In this document: positions 33,988 to 43,785 of the stretch, piece after piece
Numbering within the stretch: position 1 is the stretch's first letter
Layout: the number at the start of each line of letters is the position of its first letter
NCBI RefSeq assembly: GCF_030272615.1
Contig: NC_081414.1
Coordinates: 658,950,292-659,014,291, forward strand
Direction of reading: 5' to 3'
Length of the DNA: 64,000 bases
Origin: Cryptomeria japonica
Lineage: Eukaryota > Streptophyta > Pinopsida > Cupressales > Cupressaceae
The notes under the pieces: generated by a model
The model's input: the letters and a program-made list of their open reading frames with translations, nothing else
Database searches by the model: none
Told to the model about the DNA's origin: nothing
Made by a program: the position numbers and the translations under genes

Positions 33988-36316
33988 TGACAGAGTGTCG
34001 CCCAAATGGACTTGTAACCCAAAAATCAGAATTTAGGCTTGTGGAAGCCCCCCTCTTTGAGCATTGATTTTATTAACTTGTTTCTTTTCTTTGTGCAGGT
34101 TAAACAACACAACAAAAATCACAAAAATTTTCATTTAGTGCTTAAAAAGAACTTAAAAACACAAAAAAGAGTTTTTCATTATTTTCTAGTTAGGCCTCAT
34201 TTTATTTGGTGCTTAAAATCAACAATTCCATTTTCTTGCATCAAACTAAAGAATTTACAATCCAGACTTCAAATTTTGGGCAAGTAAAAAGAACAATTCA
34301 CTTGTTTTTGATTTTTTGCAAACAAATTTTCCTTCATGCAAACGTGTTTTTCATTAAGTTGACCAGGACTTTCAACTTCTAGATTACAAAACATATTGCT
34401 TTGAAGTTAAAAAGAACACCATGACTGTTGGAGCAACATCTCCAAATAGTTAGATCATATTGCCATGATGGATTAAAAAAAGAACAAGTGAATTTCGTGT
34501 TTGGCACACTTGTGCACAAAAGTCAGTCGAGTGGACCTACTTCTAACACACACTATCCTCTCCCTTGACTCTCGTGGTCCTAGGTGCAAGAGAAAAGTGT
34601 TAGTAACACTCAAATTTTATCTTTTTAAGAGAGGCCTGCCAAGGGATCGATACTCTTGGGAACGACCTCGAGCGGTAAATCCTTCGAGCCGCTATAGAAA
34701 TCAGGTGAGAGCGAAAGCTGTAGCCTTGGGTATAGCTGTTCCTACAGTGTAACTGGCCGAAAGGACAAATGGGCCCCACCACCAGTTACAAGGCTCTTAA
34801 GTGAGTCACTGCAGAATGAACTTATGTCCAAAAACATCGAACATGACTAAACACCTTTAAGTAGTTTCCCACCCGTTCTATTGATTGAGGATATTTGAGG
34901 TATAATTTAGTGCAAGAGCATAGAAGGTTTTGCTCCCAAGATACTCACCATACATATTTCCTTGAGTAGAAACATAGCTTTTTGAAAAGTCACTTGTGGC
35001 TTGATAAAAGTGGTGACTCCCCCATCATAGGGATCATCTATTTGTTATGCTCGTGCAAGACTTAGTATATCACATCCTTACCTGCCAAGGCGGGATTCAT
35101 AAGGTATGTAGTACCAAAGTCGAAGAAATATCAAGATGTGGGCTAAATTTATCACAACTGGCCATTTGACCTTAGGGATAAAGAGTGTTTGAAGTGTGTT
35201 CGTTTTACAGACCTAGTGCAAATTGAGCCGACTTCAGGCTTTGGAAATACACCTTAAAATAAATCTAAAGGAAGGGTCAAAAACAAGTTCAAGGATTGGG
35301 TTGATCTAGACCCATACTCATTTGTGCCTTTGAGGCTACAATCTTGTGTTTGTGTGCTTGCTTTGTTTTCTTGTCAAAGAAAGATCAGAAAATCAATCCC
35401 AAAAACAAAGTATTCATCCAACATCTATCAACACAACCAAAAATACCAAAAACCAAGGGGAAACAACACAGAGTCACAACTTTTATGACCATTCTTCACA
35501 TCTTGCGAAAGAAGAAGTGTCATCAGAATATCACCTTGAAAAGGAGACCACTAAGCTCAAAGGCTTTGATCAAAAGGAGGAAATTCTTCTATCTCAATAG
35601 ACAAATCTTTGTCTCACATAGAGTTTTTCTATATCGCATGCGTCTATACCTTCAAGGTAAAACAAACGAATTTGATTATGAATCATTAAACCGCAGAGCT
35701 TTTATGCAATATAGAGCTCTGAGTTATCACAAAAATCAAGGAGGAAAGATTAATCCCAACTTCTTCCCAAACATCTGTATCACCTACAACACAGCTCGAG
35801 AAGTGCCACCAATGCCCGAAAGGGAAGAGACAGAGTTTGTCCCATTTGTAACACAGTTTTTATTGAAGTTAAAAACATTTTCATCCATCATCTCACTCAT
35901 ACATCATCACTTCATCATCAATCCATCCCAACTCTCAAAACATTAAGAGGTTCTTGTCCCACGATTCCTTTTTAGATATTGCTTGAAATCAAACACATCA
36001 CATCACTTTTTAGATTGTTTCTACATCTAGGATAAGCTCATCCTAAGAGACACATCTACGCAGGTTAAAACTAGTTCATGAGTGAATCCTCTCATTGCTA
36101 GGTAGTTACATCTGTAACACATCTCAGATTTCTCTACACCTTATCACATCCAAACTCCTCAAACAAACAAGCAATTCAAAAAAAGGAATTCTGGTTACAT
36201 CCACCTTTAGAGTGTTAGAGATCTACATACAACACAAATCACCAACCAATCAATCTTTCATTTCATCACCACTCATCATCATCTTCAATTAACTTCAAAA
36301 CAAACTTACAAACAAA
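33988..36316 (+). other. E1 leader between array and gag
   Basis: About 2.3 kb of untranslated leader. Four short blocks are shared in order with the E2 leader: GAGGCCTGCC (34631), GGGAACGACC (34658), GCGAAAGCT (34711) and ACTAAACACCTT (34846). A 200-codon open stretch at 35344-35946 has no recognisable domain, and its basic, low-complexity make-up does not convince me it is a gene. Confidence 0.55.
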
Positions 36317-38080
36317 ATGGCTCAAACCCGATCACGATCAAGGAAACGAGTAATAGAAATTGAGGAAGAAGAGGACAACCTCAATGAATTTCAAGAAGCA
36401 CTTGGAGGAAATGGGAATGATGAAAACCCAAGTACTCCCACTCCTTCAACAATCGAAAGGGTTCAGCATAACCCTCATTTTAACAGATTATTCGATGAAA
36501 TACTAAGGAGCAATGCGGATGCTCACTTTTTAAGACTCGCTCAAGAAGGAGCCAAACTCCCCTCAGACTTTGATCTTGCCCAATTAAGACAAGCATCAGA
36601 AAGACAAAGTCGCCATGAGGAGGAAAGGCGTAGAGATCCCATCAGATATAACATCCCTCGAGGTAACCCACCACCTCCTCCTCCTAATGAAATGGAGATG
36701 TTGCGGCAACAAGTTGAGAATCTCGCCCAACAACTTCATAGTGGTGTTAAGACCAATCAATTCTCACTTAACGACATCTGTCCCTATCCGTTTGATAGAA
36801 ATCTTTATATGCCACCCTTTCCACGTGGGTTCGAAACACCAAAATTCGAAAAATATAGAGGAAAGGGAGATCCCCGCGATCATGTCCGAGAATTTCGTTC
36901 CGCTTGTCTCGAAGTCGCATATGAAGACACATACTTAATGCGCCTTTTTCCCCAAAGCTTGGGAGGAACAACCACATCATGGTTTTCCCGACTACCAGGT
37001 GGCATAAGAACATTTGAGGAACTCATCCAGAAGTTCCTGTCTCATTACTCTTATAATATTGAACGCGACATCACCATGGCTGATCTATGCAACACTAAAC
37101 AAAAACCAGGTGAATTATTCTCAGTATTCCTGCAACGATGGCGCCAAATGTCTAGCAGACGTTCTCTTCAGTTACCTGAACGAGAACTAGTGGAAATTTT
37201 CATTTCCAACTTAAACGAAGAAATGGAATTTCACCTGGATGTCAAAGACACGGATTCTTTTAACGATATGATCACCAAAGCTATAAAATGTGAAAGGGCA
37301 CTCATCAAAAAAGGACTCATCAAAATCTTTAATGAACCCAAAGATGGTCCTCGCCCGCGCTTCAATAGCGATAAACCGAACTTCTGGAACAAGAATAAGA
37401 ATATCGTCAACGATGGAGTTGTGGATGCTCGAACTGTCCAAAATGCACAACCTGTGGTTCGATTTGCAGGACAAAATCCTCCACCTCAAAATAACACAAA
37501 TGTTCCTCTTAATCAAGGTCGCATCACATCTCATGATGAACCAAGACCTCGTCCACAAAAACAAAAACGCACATACACTCCCTTAGGGGAACCCATTGAA
37601 ACAGTGATGCGACAACTCATTTCTCAGAATTTGATCACTTTACCTAAGTTATCAAATTATGAGCCTCAAGTCAAACCGGCATGGTGGAGAGATACTGAAC
37701 ATTGTGAGTTCCATCAAGGAAGAGGACACAAGACAAGTAATTGTCACCGATTGAAAGATCTCATTCAGGATCTTATTGATCGAGGAGAAATTGAAATTGA
37801 AGGGCATGACCCAAAAACAACCAATAATGATCATCAGATGTTCAAAAATCCACTTCCATCGCAAGATCAAAGGGGTCCTTCCACTTCCAGACGAGGTCCT
37901 GATACCACTGATTATACGCAAGCTGCGTATAATTACACTGTCAATCACCTGTATAATGCCAGTGAACAAATTGCAACTATCACCTTCAAAAATCCCACCT
38001 CAAATTGCAATGTTGTTACGCGTCGCGGCAAAGTTACCATCAAGGCAGCTCCACAAGGCACCACCTCCATCCCAAAGTAG
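36317..38080 (+). CDS. gag: E1 Gag
   Basis: Structural protein of 587 codons starting at an ATG in AACAAAATGGC. A basic N-terminus (TRSRSRKR) leads into an acidic stretch and a Pro run (PPPPPP near residue 120). The Retrotrans_gag capsid domain covers roughly residues 177-300 (FEKYRGKGDPRDHVREFRSA; GTTTSWFSRLPGGIRTFEEL; FLQRWRQMSSR). A Cys/His knuckle CEFHQGRGHKTSNC is near residue 463, of the C-x2-H-x4-H-x4-C type usual in Tat Gag. It would form particles and package RNA. The frame ends with TAG at 38078-38080 and continues open, in the same frame, into protease. Confidence 0.9.
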   Translation: MAQTRSRSRKRVIEIEEEEDNLNEFQEALGGNGNDENPSTPTPSTIERVQHNPHFNRLFDEILRSNADAHFLRLAQEGAKLPSDFDLAQLRQASERQSRHEEERRRDPIRYNIPRGNPPPPPPNEMEMLRQQVENLAQQLHSGVKTNQFSLNDICPYPFDRNLYMPPFPRGFETPKFEKYRGKGDPRDHVREFRSACLEVAYEDTYLMRLFPQSLGGTTTSWFSRLPGGIRTFEELIQKFLSHYSYNIERDITMADLCNTKQKPGELFSVFLQRWRQMSSRRSLQLPERELVEIFISNLNEEMEFHLDVKDTDSFNDMITKAIKCERALIKKGLIKIFNEPKDGPRPRFNSDKPNFWNKNKNIVNDGVVDARTVQNAQPVVRFAGQNPPPQNNTNVPLNQGRITSHDEPRPRPQKQKRTYTPLGEPIETVMRQLISQNLITLPKLSNYEPQVKPAWWRDTEHCEFHQGRGHKTSNCHRLKDLIQDLIDRGEIEIEGHDPKTTNNDHQMFKNPLPSQDQRGPSTSRRGPDTTDYTQAAYNYTVNHLYNASEQIATITFKNPTSNCNVVTRRGKVTIKAAPQGTTSIPK

Positions 38081-38947
38081 TACAATCTTGTGGAACAATT
38101 AGACAAAACCCCTGCGCTTATATCCATTTTAGAGCTATTGCGCCTGTCACCATCTCATAAAACAATCTTGGATCAAGCACTCCAAGAGGCGTCAGTCCTT
38201 GCAAACCTGAATACAGACCAGTTTCAAGCCATGGTTGGAAATCTAAAGTCATCACCTTGTCTCACTTTTTCTGAAAGCGACAACTCTTCTTTCCAACAAC
38301 CTCATAATGCTTCGCTACACATTGAAGGCTTTATCAACCAACACAGGATCAAGCGAGTCTTGATAGATAATGGAGCAGGCCTAAACATTTGTACACTACA
38401 GTTGGTCATAGCATTGGGATATGCAATAGAATCAGTGGATCCTCGCAAGAAGATCACCATCAAGGCCTATGATGATGCAGAGCGTTCATCCAAAGGAGCT
38501 GTGGTACTACCAATCCGAGTGGGCCCTGTGGTAAAGCACATCATCTGTCAGGTTCTGGACCTTCCTCTGCCATATAATCTATTATTAGGGAGACCTTGGA
38601 TACATGCCATGCAAGCTGTTCCATCTACCTACCATCAATGTATCAAGTTCCCACATAACGGTACAGAGATCACAATCCTGGGCGATGCAAATCCCTTTGC
38701 TTTTTGCCATAATATCAGCCATCAACCAGAAATTACTGTTCCTAATAATAGAGAAGCCATTTCCTCCACATCATATGTAAGTCCCGCCTCTCTTGCCAGT
38801 TCTAACACCCCTATACCCAAGCAAGAAAAGCTTAAGATGAAAGTCGCAGAGGAAGGTCCTGGAGAATACAACTTGAGTCAGCTCTTTTGTGTGGGACAAA
38901 TGCCTACTTCTCCTAGAACGCACGGTAAACCACAGCAGTTACTCTAG
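38081..38947 (+). CDS. E1 aspartic protease segment
   Basis: Same frame as gag, reached only by passing the TAG at 38078. The first residues after it, YNLVEQLDKTPALISILELL, look like conserved pre-protease sequence of this lineage. There is no ATG until about residue 48 of the segment, so independent initiation would lose that part. The retropepsin active site is VLIDNGAGLNIC (Asp near codon 93 from 38090), and the C-terminal hallmark is YNLLLGRPWIH. It would process the polyprotein. The segment ends in a TAG at 38945-38947 followed by CAACCA, which fits the CAR-YYA context known to favour stop-codon readthrough in plant viruses. Confidence 0.85.
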   Translation, partial: YNLVEQLDKTPALISILELLRLSPSHKTILDQALQEASVLANLNTDQFQAMVGNLKSSPCLTFSESDNSSFQQPHNASLHIEGFINQHRIKRVLIDNGAGLNICTLQLVIALGYAIESVDPRKKITIKAYDDAERSSKGAVVLPIRVGPVVKHIICQVLDLPLPYNLLLGRPWIHAMQAVPSTYHQCIKFPHNGTEITILGDANPFAFCHNISHQPEITVPNNREAISSTSYVSPASLASSNTPIPKQEKLKMKVAEEGPGEYNLSQLFCVGQMPTSPRTHGKPQQLL

Positions 38948-40423
38948 CAACCACTAAACATGCCTGCATGTGCTTTGACGCCTTTCATCCTTGGAAAGAG
39001 TCAAGAGGAAGAGACACAAGATGAGGACCTAGCGGAATGGATCTATAAAGATCCCATCACCACTGATAAACCGCGAGTTACACTTCCTACAGAACAGTAT
39101 GGCAAAGGCCTCCTCATTATGCAAAGAATGGGATATGATGGTCAGAGTGCTTTGGGATATTGCAAACAAGGACGACATGAACCCCTACTACCAGAATTAA
39201 AGCCCAAAGGTAATATAGGCCTAGGCTTTGAAAAAGAGATCCTTCCTAAACTCAAATTCAAAGGAAAACCCAGCAAACCATTTTGCCCACCTACTGCAAA
39301 GAGGACACCTTTCATAATCAAAGCACCATCAAGCAATATTGCCACTGCCCCATCGAGGCTCACAACCCCACCACAATCATCTACAATACCAATCATCCCA
39401 CCAAACAAACCAGTAATCCCATCAGCAACACCATTCATAGCAGCAACTATATTGGAACCCGCAGCAGCATCTGTGGCACCAGCCATTCCAACAGAGGTCA
39501 CTAAATCAACACTGCCGATACTTCCAGTGACAAATCCTTTAAACCCCATCACGGTTCCTGCAGCACCGATCACCACAAAGGTACATAAACCAATCACGCC
39601 TGCCGTGTTTAACTCCAAAGACATCCCAGTATGGTATAGCAATCGGATGCTGGAGAGTGATTCAGAGACCGACTCACATGAGTGGGAATTTGATTCTGTA
39701 CAGCTTAACACTTCAGATGAGGAAGACACATCACCACCTCCGCCCCACAAAGACATCCCTGTTTACGGAGAAGCACAGATAAAGACCACTTGGGTATCTG
39801 AGCTGGAAACATCTTCCACAGACCCTACGTCTCATCCTACGCCTGATTCTGACAGGGAGAGTACCATCAACGACCTTCACCATACTGTCTTAACCCTCAC
39901 TGATACCTCTAACGAACTTAATCTAATCGCTGAAGTAATGCCCGTTATCCACCCTGAACTCATTGAATGGAACCAACCAAATCCCCCATGTCTTGACCTC
40001 TTCCAGAACGATGAGGCTATCATTGACTTTTTGGAATTAAGGGATAATCTACCAAGCGGGGATCACAAAGCTGGATTCGCCATTGAACTTAATAGCGCAG
40101 CATACTTCGGGGCGGATGCCAAACCCTTCAGCTGCAAAAATATAACAATAAAACATGGATCTTCTAGTGAAAACCACACTGTGGCACTATTTGATCCGAC
40201 AACAGTAAAAAGAAAGAGCGTATCCAACGGTGAAAACCTCTCTGAGGCGCCTAAGGATGAAGGGTTTGACATTCTCCCTGCTAGTACACAACAGGAACGA
40301 TCCACGATTCTTATCGAGGAAACCAATGAATACAATGTGGGGACTCCTGAAAACCCTCATATCATACATCTGGCATCTCTTCTCACTCCAGAGGAACAAC
40401 CTCAATTCATAGAGTTCTTCTAG
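38948..40423 (+). CDS. E1 G-patch segment
   Basis: Again in the gag frame, after the second TAG; an ATG occurs at 38960, four codons on. Near residues 47-90 is a G-patch domain: YGKGLLIMQRMGYDGQSALG, then QGRHEPLLPELKPKGNIGLG. G-patch motifs bind RNA or activate helicases, and are known next to protease in some retroviruses and plant gypsy elements. The rest is a Pro/Thr/Ala-rich low-complexity linker followed by an acidic region. It ends with TAG at 40421-40423, followed by CAG. The role in this element is inference. Confidence 0.8.
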   Translation, partial: QPLNMPACALTPFILGKSQEEETQDEDLAEWIYKDPITTDKPRVTLPTEQYGKGLLIMQRMGYDGQSALGYCKQGRHEPLLPELKPKGNIGLGFEKEILPKLKFKGKPSKPFCPPTAKRTPFIIKAPSSNIATAPSRLTTPPQSSTIPIIPPNKPVIPSATPFIAATILEPAAASVAPAIPTEVTKSTLPILPVTNPLNPITVPAAPITTKVHKPITPAVFNSKDIPVWYSNRMLESDSETDSHEWEFDSVQLNTSDEEDTSPPPPHKDIPVYGEAQIKTTWVSELETSSTDPTSHPTPDSDRESTINDLHHTVLTLTDTSNELNLIAEVMPVIHPELIEWNQPNPPCLDLFQNDEAIIDFLELRDNLPSGDHKAGFAIELNSAAYFGADAKPFSCKNITIKHGSSSENHTVALFDPTTVKRKSVSNGENLSEAPKDEGFDILPASTQQERSTILIEETNEYNVGTPENPHIIHLASLLTPEEQPQFIEFF

Positions 40424-43400
40424 CAGCGTCAGATCAACTTTGCATGGTCATATGCAGACATGCCTGGGCTTGATCCTGATTTAGTCATGCATCACCTCAC
40501 CGTCGCAGAAGGAGCCAAACCTGTCAAGCAAAAGCTTTGTAAGATGCATCCCCAGATTGCAGTGCTAGTCAAAATAGAACTCAAGAAACTCCTCGATGTT
40601 GGTTTCATTAGACCAATTGATTATGCAGAATGGATCTCCAACATTGTGCCAGTCGGCAAACCAAAAGGGGGCATCCGCATTTGTACTGACTTCAGAGATC
40701 TAAATAAGGCCTATCCTAAGGATGACTTCCCCTTACCAAATATCGACATCATAGTGGATCTGACAGCAGGACATGCCATGCTTTCACTCATGGATGGCTT
40801 TTCAGGATACAATCAAATAAAGATCGCACCAGAAGATCAACATAAGACAGCCTTCACCTGTCCATGGGGCACATATTGCTGGAATGTAATGCCCTTCGGT
40901 CTAAAGAATGCAGGAGCGACCTATCAACGAGCAATGACCACCATCTTCCATGACATGATGCATACTATGATGGAAGATTATGTGGATGACTTACTAGCAA
41001 AATCACTCACTAGAGATGGACATCTCCACATCTTAGATAAAATCTTTGATAGACTGGAACAATACCATGTTCGACTCAACCCAAAGAAATGTGTCTTCGG
41101 AGTGACCTCCGGGAAGCTTCTAGGATACATTGTCTCAAGCAAAGGCATTGAGGTCGATCCAGCAAAGGTTAAGGCAATCATGGACATGCCACCTCCAAAG
41201 AATATCAGTCAGCTAAGAACACTACAAGGACGGCTTCAATCCATCCGCAGATTCATTGCACAATTGGCTGATAAGTGTCACCCGTTCACACACCTGCTAC
41301 ACAAGAACATCCGCTTTCAGTGGGATGCCAGATGCCAACAAGCATTTCAGACGCTTAAAGACTATCTCATGAATCCACCATTGCTGATGCCACCAGATCC
41401 AAGTAGACCGTTGTTACTTTATATCTCAGCAACAAGTACAGCACTGGGTGTACTACTGGCACAACATAATGCAAAAGGAAAAGAGTGTGCTATTTACTAT
41501 ATCTCTCGCACACTGGTTGGCTATGAACTCAGTTACACACCTATCGAGCGAGCTTGCCTAGCAGTAATCCTAGCAGCCACTAAATTGCGGCACTATCTGT
41601 TGACACACAAGGTACAACTCATCGCAAAGATTGATCCACTCAAGTATTTACTCAACAAAGCAGCATTGACAGGTCGCTTGGCCAAATGGGTGATGATTCT
41701 AAGTGAATTTGACATTGAGTATATGGACCGTAAAGCTATCAAAGGTCAAGTTATTGCAGATCAGTTGGCCGATGCACCACTCATAGGCGATCATCCCCTC
41801 ATTTCCAATTTTCTAGATAAAGAGATATTCATGATCACAGAAGCACAGCCATGGAAACTATATTTTGATGGTTCATACACTAGGCATGGCTCGGGGGCAG
41901 GCATTTTGTTTATCACACCTCAAGGTGATAGCATCCCGAAGTCTTACAGGCTCACATTTCCATGCACAAACAACATAGCAGAGTATGAGGCCTTGATCAC
42001 AGGACCGAGGCTCGCCATACAATGGAAATTACAAGAACTACAAGTATATGGCGACTCCCAACTGGTCATTCGACAAGCAACAGATGAGTATCAGACCAAA
42101 GATGATAAACTCATGCCATACAAGCAAATGGTGGACAATCTAAAGACATCATTTACTACTATCACTTTTGAGCAGATACCAAGAGATCAGAATCGAGCTG
42201 CTGACGCTATGGCTACTATCACATCTCTCCTAGATCCTCCACAGAATTCAACATGCTATGAGTTCTTGGTAGAACAGCTTTGGATCCCCGCTTATGATAT
42301 CCCCGAATCCGAAATGATATGTCGCCTTGTTGGTTCCGAATCCCCATGGTACGGTGAGTTCTACACCTATCTTCGCGATCATACCCTTCCTCCCAACCAA
42401 TCAAATAACCAACGTAAAACCTTCATTCGCCAAACTGCTCGATATACCATTATTGCCGAAACCCTATACCGACGTAGTCTTGATGGTACTCTCCTTCGAT
42501 GTCTGGAACAAGATGAGATAACAAAGGCTTTGGAAGAGGTACATGAAGGAATTTGCGGGACTCACTCAAGTGGTCCGTCACTAGCCAAGAAACTCATGCG
42601 AGCTGGATACTATTGGCCATCTATGGAAAAGGATTCCTACTACTTTGTCAGGAAATGCAAGAAATGTCAAGTTCACGGTGACCTGATACATGCACCAGCC
42701 CAGGAACTGCAACCAATCACGACACCATGGCCTTTTTGTCAATGGGGCCTTGACCTTGTGGGTAAGATTCATCCATCTTCATCCAACGGCCATAAATTCA
42801 TTATTACCGCCACCGAATATTTCGCCAAGTGGATCGAAGCTGTTCCACTTACCCAAGTCACCGGCAAGCAGATCGCCTCATTCATCCTCAACTACATCAT
42901 CTGTCGGTATGGTGTACCCATGTCCATCGTCACAGATAACGGTCTTCCTTTCAAAAATCAGGATGTCCGTGAACTTTGTGAAAAATTTCATATCCAACAC
43001 TGCTTTTCTACTCCCTATTACCCACAGGGCAATGGTCAGGCCGAAGCATCCAATAAGAACATATTGAGGATCTTAAAGAAGACAGTCAATGATGCCGGTC
43101 GTGATTGGCATGTTCAATTGAATCCAGCGCTATGGGCATATCGAACTAGCATTCGAACCCCTACAGGTGCAACTCCTTATTCATTGGTCTATGGTGCAGA
43201 AGCTATCTTGCCTATTGAGGTTGAGATACCATCATTACGAGTTTCCTTGCATAATCTCATCGATGATGAAGCATACAGAGTATCCCGTCTTCAGGACTTA
43301 GAGTTACTTGATGAGAAGCGACAAGCTGCATACAATCACCTCAAAGCCTATCAGCAGCGCATGAGCAGAAGTTACAATCACCGAGTTAGATCTCATACAT

Positions 43401-43603
43401 TTGAGGTAGGTGATCTTGTTCTTCGCGAGAATCCTCGCAACCAACCAAACAGAGAACATCAAGGCAAGTTTGAATCAAATTGGCTCGGCCCATATGTTGT
43501 CACTGTTGTATTCGGGTCCGGGGCATATCAGTTGGCTACATCAGACGGAGAACCACTCGCAGATCCAATCAATAGCATGCACCTCAAACGGTTTTATACC
43601 TAA
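40424..43603 (+). CDS. pol: E1 Pol: RT, RNase H, second RNase H, integrase
   Basis: Same frame, after the third TAG. The conserved pre-RT string INFAWSYADMPGLDPD straddles the first ATG (40460), which argues that the region before it is translated. From that ATG: RT with ICTDFRDLNKAYPKDDFPLP and YVDD at residues 174-177; a degenerate RT-linked RNase H (LLLYISATSTALG); a second, intact-looking RNase H (LYFDGSYTRHGSGAG with Asp470; NIAEYEAL; YGDSQLV). Integrase follows with the HHCC finger (His695 onward, CKKC at 733-736) and catalytic Asp765, Asp826 and Glu862, a DD35E spacing, then the LGPYVV module. It ends with TAA at 43601-43603. All catalytic residues I checked are present, so the enzymes look functional. 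Confidence 0.93.
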   Translation, partial: QRQINFAWSYADMPGLDPDLVMHHLTVAEGAKPVKQKLCKMHPQIAVLVKIELKKLLDVGFIRPIDYAEWISNIVPVGKPKGGIRICTDFRDLNKAYPKDDFPLPNIDIIVDLTAGHAMLSLMDGFSGYNQIKIAPEDQHKTAFTCPWGTYCWNVMPFGLKNAGATYQRAMTTIFHDMMHTMMEDYVDDLLAKSLTRDGHLHILDKIFDRLEQYHVRLNPKKCVFGVTSGKLLGYIVSSKGIEVDPAKVKAIMDMPPPKNISQLRTLQGRLQSIRRFIAQLADKCHPFTHLLHKNIRFQWDARCQQAFQTLKDYLMNPPLLMPPDPSRPLLLYISATSTALGVLLAQHNAKGKECAIYYISRTLVGYELSYTPIERACLAVILAATKLRHYLLTHKVQLIAKIDPLKYLLNKAALTGRLAKWVMILSEFDIEYMDRKAIKGQVIADQLADAPLIGDHPLISNFLDKEIFMITEAQPWKLYFDGSYTRHGSGAGILFITPQGDSIPKSYRLTFPCTNNIAEYEALITGPRLAIQWKLQELQVYGDSQLVIRQATDEYQTKDDKLMPYKQMVDNLKTSFTTITFEQIPRDQNRAADAMATITSLLDPPQNSTCYEFLVEQLWIPAYDIPESEMICRLVGSESPWYGEFYTYLRDHTLPPNQSNNQRKTFIRQTARYTIIAETLYRRSLDGTLLRCLEQDEITKALEEVHEGICGTHSSGPSLAKKLMRAGYYWPSMEKDSYYFVRKCKKCQVHGDLIHAPAQELQPITTPWPFCQWGLDLVGKIHPSSSNGHKFIITATEYFAKWIEAVPLTQVTGKQIASFILNYIICRYGVPMSIVTDNGLPFKNQDVRELCEKFHIQHCFSTPYYPQGNGQAEASNKNILRILKKTVNDAGRDWHVQLNPALWAYRTSIRTPTGATPYSLVYGAEAILPIEVEIPSLRVSLHNLIDDEAYRVSRLQDLELLDEKRQAAYNHLKAYQQRMSRSYNHRVRSHTFEVGDLVLRENPRNQPNREHQGKFESNWLGPYVVTVVFGSGAYQLATSDGEPLADPINSMHLKRFYT

Positions 43604-43740
43604 GGTGTACAAGGCATCAGGCTCCCCTACATATCAGAAAAATACCAAAAACATTCAGAAAATGTCCTGAAGAAAATACAAAAACATTCAAAAAAGTAAA
43701 GAAAAATCATGCATCCAAACGGTGAACAACCACTCCAGTG

Positions 43741-43785
43741 GCACCTTGGGTAAGTGCGATGGTGAAAACCTGGCAAACAGGCGCC
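43741..43785 (+). promoter_or_regulatory. Conserved 3' box shared with E2
   Basis: About 45 bp starting GCACCTTGGGTAAGTG and containing TGAAAACCTGGCAAACA then GGCGCC, 140 bp after the pol stop. E2 has the same box in sense orientation (56531-56589 on the minus strand) after its own ORF, partly duplicated. A second shared string, CTGGGGGCAA, follows at 43946 in E1 and near 55885 in E2. Role unknown; an RNA element for 3' processing or packaging is possible. Confidence 0.65.

Noticed and set aside
35344-35946. 200-codon ORF in the E1 leader as an extra ORF1 of the Ogre type
   Set aside because: Basic, low-complexity sequence without a recognisable domain; I could not support it as a gene, though conservation in other copies would change that.
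38366-38377. Asp-Asn-Gly-Ala protease active site as a damaged motif
   Set aside because: Asn at the second position (DNG) is, as far as I know, common in Tat-type gypsy proteases, so it is not evidence of inactivation.
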